From positions 1 through 52,214 of the forward strand of contig CAJFQI010000008.1 in the NCBI GenBank assembly GCA_904419005.1: a stretch of 52,214 bases of DNA. The letters run 5' to 3'. The notes beneath the pieces were generated by a model, which searched no databases, was not told the DNA's origin, and saw nothing but the letters and a program-made list of their open reading frames with translations. Numbering within the stretch: the first letter of the stretch is position 1; the number at the start of each line of letters is the position of its first letter. Positions 7,415 to 15,159 of this stretch are shown here, one piece after another. Position numbers and translations under genes: made by a program. The DNA is from Candidatus Avimonas faecium (GTDB taxonomy: Bacteria > Bacillota > Clostridia > Oscillospirales > Acutalibacteraceae).

Positions 7415-10400
7415 AAATACTCTCCCAAAAGGCCAGCCCGATGTCGGGGTTTTCCGCCGCAAAACGGAGGAGTGACCGCTTCAGCCGGTCGCTGGGCGTG
7501 TTTTTCAGCTCGCTGACAATCCGGGGGGCGATAGCCGCCTGGTACTGCCCCTCAATATACGGCGTGATGTCGGCGTCAAGGGGCCAGCGGTTCGGGCAGC
7601 CGCCGTATTCCCGGTTCATATATTCCAGCAGGGAGGCCAGGCCGATATCAAAACGCCGGTACCGGCGGGGGACCACCCGCTGCAAAAACGCCTGCTGGCA
7701 GCGGGGGATCGCGCGGGCCTCCTGCCCGGACAGCCGGGAGAGGGTGTCCTCCAGCTTTTCGGAGGCGTAGGCCCGCGGGCTTTGAAGGACCCGCAGGATC
7801 TCCTGGGCGTCCTCCGGCCGCTCAAACAGCGTCCAGGCGGGCAGATGGCTGCCTGCAGACCAGTCGTCGGGCGAAGCGCTGCCGGAAAAGGCCTTCCACT
7901 CCTCGGAAAGCCGGCCGATCGCCTCAGTTTTCAGGCATTCGTCAATACGCCGCTGGAAGTCGGAGAAAAAGGCCGGCTCCCGATCGAAAAAGCCGCTGTC
8001 GGCTTGGTAGTACAGCTCCCTCAGGCGGTCGTCCGGGAGAGCCTGGCTTTTGGCCAGCCGCTCCCGGATAATGGCCAGCTGGGCGCCGGCGTCCGCCGAA
8101 AAGAAGACCTCCTTGATCCGCTCCGGGCTGCGGGACAGCGCCGCGCTGACCTGCGGGGCGATCCCGGCCTCCGCCGGCTCGCCGACCGTCCGCAGGAACT
8201 CCGCAAGCTCCGGATAGCAGAGAAGCAGCGTTTCCCTCGGCAGCCGGTTTTTCTCCGCTGCGGCCTGGTACAGGTGGGCCAGGGCGTCCGGGTACGGGAG
8301 GAAGCCTTCAATGTGGGCCAGCTTCTGCACCTGCGCGATGACCTCGTATTCAGCGGCAACCTCGGCGGCGGCGCTGTGGATATCGGTCTTTTTCCATAGC
8401 CACCCAGCCGCCTCGCTTGCCTTGGCCAAGATGCTGCCGCAGTATTCCCCCGCGCGGTCGCCTACGCGCTGCGCCAGCCGGCCCAGGGCGGGCTCCTCCC
8501 GGTCGATGTACTGCCGGAAGGCCGACTGGAAGGCGCCCGCCTGGACGTAAGGGGAAAGCCGGTCTGCCATCGCCGGCTCCTGCAAAAGCATCCGGCCGAT
8601 TTCCCGGGCGCAGTTCGTCCGTCCCGCTACGTCGCTTTTGGAGCTGATCAGGAACGCATGGCAGAGCAGGTCGACGAGCCGGCCGATCGGCTCCCCGTCC
8701 GGCTCCGCCTGCAGGGCGTCGTATTCGGGAAGCACCCAAAGCGGCACGCGGCAGGAGACCGTTTCAATCCGCTGGGCCACCTTGTTCAGCGCGTCTTCAA
8801 CCGTGCCGTTCGGATCTCCCCGGAGCCCAAAAATCCGGGGAACCAGCGTGACAAACCGGCGTTCCTCCGGCGAAATTTCGCAGATCCGCTGCTCGTTTTT
8901 GAGCTGGCAGCTTCCGTCGTCCTTCACGGCGTCGCTGATGATAGATGCCAGCGAGTCGGTATCAAGCGGCCAGGTGCCCTGGCCGTTGGTCCGCTGGTAC
9001 CCCTGCGACAGCAGGAAGCGCAGCGCAAAGCCGAGCGCGAAGGCCGTCAGCGCGTAGGGCAGCATCCCGTAGGGAGGCCGCTTGAGCGCCCGGTACTCCC
9101 GGCACAGGGAAAACGGCCGCTGCGCCTGGAGGGCGCTGGCGACGCGTTCCTGCAAAAACGCGCGCAGCTGGGCCAGCGGATGCTCCGGATGGCCGTCAAA
9201 CCAGGCGCCGTCCGCGGCAACGCCCTGCTTGCGCAGAAAGGCGACCAGCTGTGCGCCGCTGCCCTTAGTGACCGTTTCAAACAGGAGCCCCGCCTTGGCC
9301 CACGGGACGAAGCCGGAGGTCTGGGTGGCGATGACAAGGTCGGCGGTACCCAGCTGTTCCAGGCACAGCGGCAGGCTCCGGCTCACATAGTTGGACAGGT
9401 AGGCGTCAAAGTTATCCCAGCTTAAGGAGGTGCGGGTACAGGCCTCTTTGCCGTTGGCGCAGAACGCCAGCAGGGAGGCTTGCTTAGACTGGATCCGGCC
9501 GATCCAGGACTGGACCATTTTTTCCAGCGTATGGTCGTACTGGTTTTTGGCCAGGTCGTCGTTGGCCAGCATCCGCTGGGCGTAGGCATGCACATAGTCC
9601 TTCCACGCATTGGCGTTTTCCGAGCAGAAGGTGATATCCGGAAAGCTGACGCAGATCAGGCGGTGGTCGTAGTAATGCTTCAGGAAATTCTGAATTCTCT
9701 CCGGGATGGCCAGCTGTTCCTCCCGGTTTTTGGCCGGCACAAAGCAGACCAGCACCTTGCCGTCCTCCTGCGAGAAGCGGCGGCGTTCGGCGGCGGACAG
9801 CAGGCCGGCCTTCAAATGGGCCACGTCCGCGGCGAGGGCGGCATAGCGCAGGGCGGGGCCGGGAAGGCTTTTCTTCAGCTTCTCAAGCAGCTTTTCGGAA
9901 AGCAGCTCGTGAAACTGGTTTTCATATTCCGCTACCCGCTTTTCCAGCTCGGCGCCGCCGACGGCAGAACGGAACAGCTCAATATTTTCCCCGATGAGGG
10001 AGAAGCACTGCCGGTCGGCGAGACTGTGGACGATGCCGCGCACCCCCACGATGGCGCCGTCTCCCTTGAACGCCAGCTCGACGTTCGCTATGGTGGGCCG
10101 CAGCAGCTCGTGCCCTTCCGGGTACAGCCGGTCCAGCAGGCAGAAGAGCAGGACGACCTTCAGCACGCGGATTTCCTCGTCGTCCTCGTCCCGGTTGGGG
10201 AATTCCCGCCTCCGGATCCGCTGGAAGGCGGCCCGGATCTCCTTGACCTCGGCTTTTGTCCCCTGCTTCTCCTGCTCAAGGAAATAGCTCCAAAGGTAAT
10301 CCGCGGTCAGGAATTGCTTGCCGGGGACATCAGGGCCCCCTTCCCGCAGGAATTTTTGAAAGGTTTTTTCGTTGGCGCCCCCCTTCAGGTATTCAAACAG

Positions 10401-11573
10401 GCTGCGCTGGTCCGATCCGACGGAGGTGCAGAGGTATTTGAGCAGGAAGGCGGCCATCGGATGGAGGGGCAGGATCGCCTGCAGAGATTCCCGGCTGACC
10501 TCGTCGCCCCGGAGATGGATTCCTGCAAAATCGCTGACAGCGCTCCAGAGCTGGGCCTTTTCCGCCCGCCATTCCTTTTCAAGCGCCTGGTTTACATGGA
10601 TGGCGTTTCCCACCAGGCGGAAGGCGGTGTCGTCCGGCATCTGCAGGTCCTGGAAATCGAAACGCTCGTTGGATTTTAAGGGGTTGGCCGATCCCTCCGC
10701 CCAGTAGGCGTCAATACTCATATGGGTGACGGGGACGAAGTAAAACAGCCCCAGCTCGGAATACTCCGCCACCTGCTCAAAGGTTTTCAGCTCCGCCTTG
10801 TTGGCGTCAATGAAGCTGGAAAATTCGTCAAAGACATAGACGATTTTTTCAAGCCCGTTCTCCGCCGCCGCCTGCTGCATCCAGCTTTTGAGGTTGACCG
10901 CGGATACCTCCAGGTAGATCGAACGGGCGTACAGCACCTGCTGTATGTCTGCCAGCAGCCCTTCGGGGATATCTCTCTGCGTCAGCGCCGCTTCCAGCTG
11001 CTCCATGGTGGCGATGCCCGGATGCAGCGCCGGGAGGCGGCTTTGGATTTCGTCCCGCGTTTTGAAGAAGTTGTCCCCTTCCTCCCGGATGCGCTCAAGC
11101 ATTGTGCTCAGCTGCGTGCGGGGCGGGACCTTTTTCCCGGCGTCCTGCAAGGCGTCGACGATGCGGCGTTCCAGGCGCACCAGGAATTCCTTGTGCGGGT
11201 CAAGGCCGTCGGCGTTGTAGTCGTAGACGAACAGGACGCCCCTTTGGCGCAGCGCGAGAATGGTGTCCAGCAGCTCAGGCGGGAGGACTTTGCGGTGCTT
11301 GGAAAACCAGGACCGCACCCGGTCTTCCGTATCAAGAAACAGCATCCGGATGGTCAGTACGGCAAAGCTTTTGCCGGTGCCGTAGTTGCCCATGGTCCAT
11401 ACCGAGCGCTGGGCGTGGCAGAGGGCGTTTAAAAAGGCGCGCAGGAGCTCGACAAACTTAGGGTGGGGGAGGAAGGACATCCAGGCATCCGGGTTCTTCT
11501 CAAGCACCTCGCGCGTCATGGTGGGCGAATAATCCTCGGGGATCGACAGGTAATCAGCGTAGCGTCGGCTCAT
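7383..11573 (-). CDS. brxC: BrxC/PglY-type large ATPase of type 4 BREX
   Basis: This is a 1396-residue P-loop ATPase. Walker A is MGNYGTGKSF (residues 61-70) and Walker B is IVYVFDE (about 244-250). Size, early Walker A and order match BrxC/PglY, the largest BREX protein and a core member of all types. The rest is long, helical and without other clear motifs. The start at 11573 was chosen because ATG follows AGGAGAG and overlaps the brxP stop by 4 bases (ATGA at 11570-11573). The open frame extends 44 codons upstream, but those lie inside brxP. BrxC is thought to use ATP to assemble or move the BREX complex on DNA. The exact action is unknown. Confidence 0.92.
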   Translation of the reverse strand: MSRRYADYLSIPEDYSPTMTREVLEKNPDAWMSFLPHPKFVELLRAFLNALCHAQRSVWTMGNYGTGKSFAVLTIRMLFLDTEDRVRSWFSKHRKVLPPELLDTILALRQRGVLFVYDYNADGLDPHKEFLVRLERRIVDALQDAGKKVPPRTQLSTMLERIREEGDNFFKTRDEIQSRLPALHPGIATMEQLEAALTQRDIPEGLLADIQQVLYARSIYLEVSAVNLKSWMQQAAAENGLEKIVYVFDEFSSFIDANKAELKTFEQVAEYSELGLFYFVPVTHMSIDAYWAEGSANPLKSNERFDFQDLQMPDDTAFRLVGNAIHVNQALEKEWRAEKAQLWSAVSDFAGIHLRGDEVSRESLQAILPLHPMAAFLLKYLCTSVGSDQRSLFEYLKGGANEKTFQKFLREGGPDVPGKQFLTADYLWSYFLEQEKQGTKAEVKEIRAAFQRIRRREFPNRDEDDEEIRVLKVVLLFCLLDRLYPEGHELLRPTIANVELAFKGDGAIVGVRGIVHSLADRQCFSLIGENIELFRSAVGGAELEKRVAEYENQFHELLSEKLLEKLKKSLPGPALRYAALAADVAHLKAGLLSAAERRRFSQEDGKVLVCFVPAKNREEQLAIPERIQNFLKHYYDHRLICVSFPDITFCSENANAWKDYVHAYAQRMLANDDLAKNQYDHTLEKMVQSWIGRIQSKQASLLAFCANGKEACTRTSLSWDNFDAYLSNYVSRSLPLCLEQLGTADLVIATQTSGFVPWAKAGLLFETVTKGSGAQLVAFLRKQGVAADGAWFDGHPEHPLAQLRAFLQERVASALQAQRPFSLCREYRALKRPPYGMLPYALTAFALGFALRFLLSQGYQRTNGQGTWPLDTDSLASIISDAVKDDGSCQLKNEQRICEISPEERRFVTLVPRIFGLRGDPNGTVEDALNKVAQRIETVSCRVPLWVLPEYDALQAEPDGEPIGRLVDLLCHAFLISSKSDVAGRTNCAREIGRMLLQEPAMADRLSPYVQAGAFQSAFRQYIDREEPALGRLAQRVGDRAGEYCGSILAKASEAAGWLWKKTDIHSAAAEVAAEYEVIAQVQKLAHIEGFLPYPDALAHLYQAAAEKNRLPRETLLLCYPELAEFLRTVGEPAEAGIAPQVSAALSRSPERIKEVFFSADAGAQLAIIRERLAKSQALPDDRLRELYYQADSGFFDREPAFFSDFQRRIDECLKTEAIGRLSEEWKAFSGSASPDDWSAGSHLPAWTLFERPEDAQEILRVLQSPRAYASEKLEDTLSRLSGQEARAIPRCQQAFLQRVVPRRYRRFDIGLASLLEYMNREYGGCPNRWPLDADITPYIEGQYQAAIAPRIVSELKNTPSDRLKRSLLRFAAENPDIGLAFWESIYDHHEEDNAQ

Positions 11574-13861
11574 AGCGTCTCTCCTAACATCAATGCGGCG
11601 ATATCGTCCAGCGTATGCTTGTCCGGGAAAACAGCCACCTCGTCCAGGCCGGCGGCAAAGGTGCATAGGAGGTAGCCGGGATACCGGGATTCCAGCCCCC
11701 GGCACTGCTGCTTAAAGGTTTCCGGCTCTATGCCGAAGGCCACAAGGGGGGACAGGAACGCGGAGGAAAAATCCGCCGTCATCAGCTCTCGCACCGTGAA
11801 GGCGCGCCGGTCCGCCTTGCCGGCAATGAGGTACAGCCCGTACAGGACCGCCAGCGGGGCAGCCTCCTTGCTCCGTCGCTCAATCCAAAGGAGCTTTTTG
11901 CCCTGCATGCCGTAGGCGATCACTCCTCTTTCCCCTCCGAGCGGGGATTTGGTGATCGTATCCTTGAGAGAGGCGATGCCGCAGTCGACCGCCGTGGGCT
12001 TGAGGTCAGGGAAGCTTTGGCTGAACAGGTCGGGAAGCGCCGCGGCGCTGTACGGCGTGCCGCAGGCCGTGGCGGTGACCAGCCAGCGCACCACCGGCGC
12101 GTTATTGGCCAGCGCCATCCAGATGCAGTCCCACCCGATCGGCGCATCGCAGCCAAAGGCGTCAAATACATTCAGCAGCGCCGTTGGGCGTTTGTCCGCG
12201 TCAATCAGCATGGCCTGCGGGAACCAGGCAGCGGCCGAGGGGACCATTTTGATGCCCAAGGGGTGTTCGTCCGTCCAGGGGAAGAAACCGGCCCGCATCT
12301 TGACCAGCTTTTCGACAAAGACCTCGCGCAGGCCGAAGTTAAAGTAACAGTTGATCCCATTGAGAAGCTTCTGTGGATTTTCGGTCTCTCGCATCGATTT
12401 GAACCTCCAGCAGCCGTAGTCGACGGCATGGCATTTCAGGCATCCGGTGCATTGGGCCCCGTTAATCCGGATCCCCGGCCCGGTGCGGCGGATGGCGCCG
12501 GAGGGGCATTCCGCCTCGCAGCTGTAGCAGCCCACGCAGGCCAGCGATTTTTTCAGCACCGTCCGGATGCGGGGGGCCATCGCCGCCTTTTCCGGCAGGG
12601 ACCGGAAGCGGAACGTCACGGTATTGCCGTCGGCAAAAAAGTAGTCCGCCTTTTTCAGGGTCTTGACCCATTCGTGGAACCGCGTCTCCCGCAGGCCCGC
12701 CGCCCTCCAGGTCGCGTTCAGCCCGTTGTGCTCCTCAACGGGGCTGGTAATGCTGTCCCTCAGCGTCATCCCGCTGCTGCGGGCCTGCCAGTTGGCGTTG
12801 CCCAGGAAGGCGCCGCGTTCCTTTTCCGAGCGGAAAACCTTGCGGCTGGTCTGTAGGATAACGTCCCTGTACGGCCGCACAAGCCCGGGGTAAATATGGT
12901 CGACATACCACTGGTATTTGTCCGAGGATTCCGGGCACATGACGCAGCCGACCCGGCTCAGCCCGAAGAGGTAGGCGCGGTTAACCGGCAGGCGGTTGGC
13001 GAAAATGTAAAGCCAGATCTCGTGCGCGCCCCATTCAAGCAGCGGCATCTGGTTGATCTGCGACGCGTTTTTTACTCCGAAGCTGCTGTCCCGGTAGGCC
13101 GAGCGGGCGTAGCCTTCCTCGCTGCGCACCCCGACGAAGCCCATGGCCAGGATAGCGGCCTTTTTCTGCCTTTTTTTCAGTAGGACGATGGCCGGCGCGC
13201 TTTTATACACCGAGCAGCACCAGCGGATCGCCCGCGACGGGGGGCCGAAAACCCGCCAGTTTTCCAGCGCGGGGGTGCCGGCGGACGCGGTGAGGAACTC
13301 CCGGTCCGGGTACCGCTGCGGGATCTCCCGCCATAGGGCGACGGTGTCCGGCAGCTCCATATCGGTGTCGCTGAATACCACTGGCACGCTGCGGGGAAGG
13401 ACACGGTGGCAGAGGTCCAGCAGCACGGCGGAATCCTTGCCTCCGGAGAATGCAATATAAGCGGTGTCGCACCGGGCGATATCCTGATCGTACAGCTCCT
13501 TGATCCGGCGCTTGGTATCCGCGACAAGCAGGCTCATGACCGCGGCGTTTTTCCTCACCATCCCCGCAACGTCGACTGGCTGGAGGGGGAGGACGCCTTC
13601 AAAAAAGAACTCGGGGGACAGCTGTTGGCCGTATTTCGTGCCCTTGAGCTGCGCGACCTTTACCCCCTGGTAGAAATACTGGCTTTTCAGCGCCCACAGG
13701 AGGGGGCGCGTCTCCTCTTTATCGTAGGAAAACCGGGCGTCAAAGCCGATGAGGGTGAGCTCGGGCGCGAACACGGGACGTATCTCGTTGGCGACGAATT
13801 TGCTGGCCTGCGTGGTCAGCCGGTAGCCGCGCGTCTCCGGGTCCCACTGATAATCGTACAT
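11570..13861 (-). CDS. brxP: BrxP: PAPS-reductase-family PP-loop protein with ferredoxin domain
   Basis: This 763-residue protein defines type 4 BREX, where it stands in place of the PglX methylase. The PP-loop is SGGKDS (residues 139-144). A CC pair (215-216) and GCVMCP (305-310) resemble the four-cysteine cluster of DndC/SspD-type PAPS-reductase-like proteins. A ferredoxin-like module follows, with CVGCYSCEAECP (442-453) and CTGCLKC (471-477), enough for one or two 4Fe-4S clusters. The last 270 residues are a separate domain, perhaps DUF4007-like. Relatives adenylate a substrate and insert or reduce sulfur, so DNA phosphorothioation is a reasonable guess. The cysteine desulfurase in the same operon supports this. 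It starts 3 bp after the HARE-HTH gene and overlaps brxC by 4 bases. Family firm, chemistry inferred. Confidence 0.92.
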   Translation of the reverse strand: MYDYQWDPETRGYRLTTQASKFVANEIRPVFAPELTLIGFDARFSYDKEETRPLLWALKSQYFYQGVKVAQLKGTKYGQQLSPEFFFEGVLPLQPVDVAGMVRKNAAVMSLLVADTKRRIKELYDQDIARCDTAYIAFSGGKDSAVLLDLCHRVLPRSVPVVFSDTDMELPDTVALWREIPQRYPDREFLTASAGTPALENWRVFGPPSRAIRWCCSVYKSAPAIVLLKKRQKKAAILAMGFVGVRSEEGYARSAYRDSSFGVKNASQINQMPLLEWGAHEIWLYIFANRLPVNRAYLFGLSRVGCVMCPESSDKYQWYVDHIYPGLVRPYRDVILQTSRKVFRSEKERGAFLGNANWQARSSGMTLRDSITSPVEEHNGLNATWRAAGLRETRFHEWVKTLKKADYFFADGNTVTFRFRSLPEKAAMAPRIRTVLKKSLACVGCYSCEAECPSGAIRRTGPGIRINGAQCTGCLKCHAVDYGCWRFKSMRETENPQKLLNGINCYFNFGLREVFVEKLVKMRAGFFPWTDEHPLGIKMVPSAAAWFPQAMLIDADKRPTALLNVFDAFGCDAPIGWDCIWMALANNAPVVRWLVTATACGTPYSAAALPDLFSQSFPDLKPTAVDCGIASLKDTITKSPLGGERGVIAYGMQGKKLLWIERRSKEAAPLAVLYGLYLIAGKADRRAFTVRELMTADFSSAFLSPLVAFGIEPETFKQQCRGLESRYPGYLLCTFAAGLDEVAVFPDKHTLDDIAALMLGETL

Positions 13862-13864
13862 GCT

Positions 13865-15016
13865 TCAGTCCTGTTCTTCGCCGAATATCCCGGCTTTCCA
13901 CGCCCGCTTGGGCTCGCCTGGATAATGGCGTTCCACCAGCCGGCGGAAATTCTTCTTTGAGGACAGGCCGCACTCGCTGCGCAGGTTGACGCCCAGGCGC
14001 AGGCTCAGGGCGGTGTGCAGGTTGTCCTCGGACACCGGCAGGCCGAGTGCTTCCAAGGCTTGGACCGCAGCGAAAACGTGCTCGTCAAAATCCGCAGGGA
14101 GCCCCAGGGCGTCCTCGCTCTGGAAGAAAACGACGCCATCGCTTTCTGAGCAGAGAATTCCCGGCAGGTAGGTCCGTACAAGCGCCTTCAGCAGCGGCGC
14201 GTTGATCAAAGGCAGGCGCCGGAGCAGCGCCGCCTGGGTCGGCATGCCGGAGGATTCCGCTATTGCGTCCCGCAGCGCTCCGCCTGCGAAGGCGGACAGC
14301 ACCGGGGCGAGAGGGGTCTCCTTCCGGAGCATCAGACGGTACTGGTACAAAAAGGTCACGGCGCGCAGATCCGCCGTCTCCTCCCCCTGCTCCAGCAGAC
14401 AGGCCAGGAATGTTTCCCGGCCGCCGGGGCCCAGGTCCACGTCCTCCAGCTCCGGGGCGGCAAAGGCAAGCAGGGCGTCCGCCTGGAAAAAGCCGTATTC
14501 CCGGATCCAGCGGGCGGCCGTTTCCCGCAGGCGCGCCTGATTTTCCGGCTTTGCCAGCCGGTCGGGCAGCAGCCAGACGCCGTCGGCCCGGGGGATCATC
14601 CGCCGCCTGAGCGCCTCCTGCAGCGCGCCGTCCACCGTGACCCCTGTCTTGGAGGAAAGCAGCCTCAGCGCGGTGGAGGAAAAATAGAAGCCGTTTGGGT
14701 AATCGGCGCGGATCCGGTTAAGAAGCTGGTCCAGCAGAGGCTCTTCCTTATCCCGGACGGACTCCGGAAGGTTGAGGCGATAGCGCTTGGCCCACGACCT
14801 CTTCCCCGGCTCCTGCTCGTCCTCCAGGCACACGGCGGCAGGCCGGTCTCCCTGGGAATGGAGGGAGCGCGTCAACGTGATATAGACGGTGTGCCGCGGG
14901 TCCTTTGCGTGGAACCGGCACAGCCCCTTTTCGGCAATGCGCTCGTAGATTTCCTTAACCGTCATGCCGTGCTTTTCCGCAGAGAGCACGGCGACGATCG
15001 CCTCTTTTATATTCAC
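13865..15016 (-). CDS. HARE-HTH domain protein, first gene of the BREX operon
   Basis: This protein is about 383 residues. The N-terminal 65 residues (NIKEAIVAVLSAEKHGMTVKEI.., then KDPRHTVYITLTRSL) form a HARE-HTH winged helix. That fold is shared by bacterial restriction endonucleases, the RNA polymerase delta subunit and eukaryotic ASXL, and is proposed to link to DNA modification state. The remaining 300 residues are helical and unrecognised, with no nuclease motif I can identify. The GTG at 15016 is chosen because the domain starts there and AAAGG lies upstream. The frame stays open to a GTG at 15100, without a good ribosome site. brxP begins 3 bp after its stop. It could be a sensor or specificity subunit telling modified from unmodified DNA, or the operon regulator. 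Confidence 0.8.
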   Translation of the reverse strand: MNIKEAIVAVLSAEKHGMTVKEIYERIAEKGLCRFHAKDPRHTVYITLTRSLHSQGDRPAAVCLEDEQEPGKRSWAKRYRLNLPESVRDKEEPLLDQLLNRIRADYPNGFYFSSTALRLLSSKTGVTVDGALQEALRRRMIPRADGVWLLPDRLAKPENQARLRETAARWIREYGFFQADALLAFAAPELEDVDLGPGGRETFLACLLEQGEETADLRAVTFLYQYRLMLRKETPLAPVLSAFAGGALRDAIAESSGMPTQAALLRRLPLINAPLLKALVRTYLPGILCSESDGVVFFQSEDALGLPADFDEHVFAAVQALEALGLPVSEDNLHTALSLRLGVNLRSECGLSSKKNFRRLVERHYPGEPKRAWKAGIFGEEQD

Positions 15017-15130
15017 GGGTTCTCGCCGCCTTTCCAAAGTAAAGGATCGGTGGGAAGCGGGGCTGTGCGGCCAGAGGCCGATTTTGTGAAAAATAAACAC
15101 GAAAATGGGCTTTTCTCTTTAGATTTGGCA

Positions 15131-15159
15131 ATTATACCACGAAAATTGTCGAAAGGCAA
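15131..15159 (-). promoter_or_regulatory. Sigma-A promoter of the BREX operon
   Basis: The minus strand shows TTGCCT, 17 bases, TATAAT. It lies about 115 bp before the GTG of the HARE-HTH gene and is the only strong promoter seen upstream of the BREX genes. It implies vegetative expression independent of sigK. Confidence 0.8.

Noticed and set aside
7383..13861. A PglX-type DNA methyltransferase in the BREX operon
   Set aside because: No NPPY or SAM-binding motif found in any gene of the island; this fits type 4 BREX.
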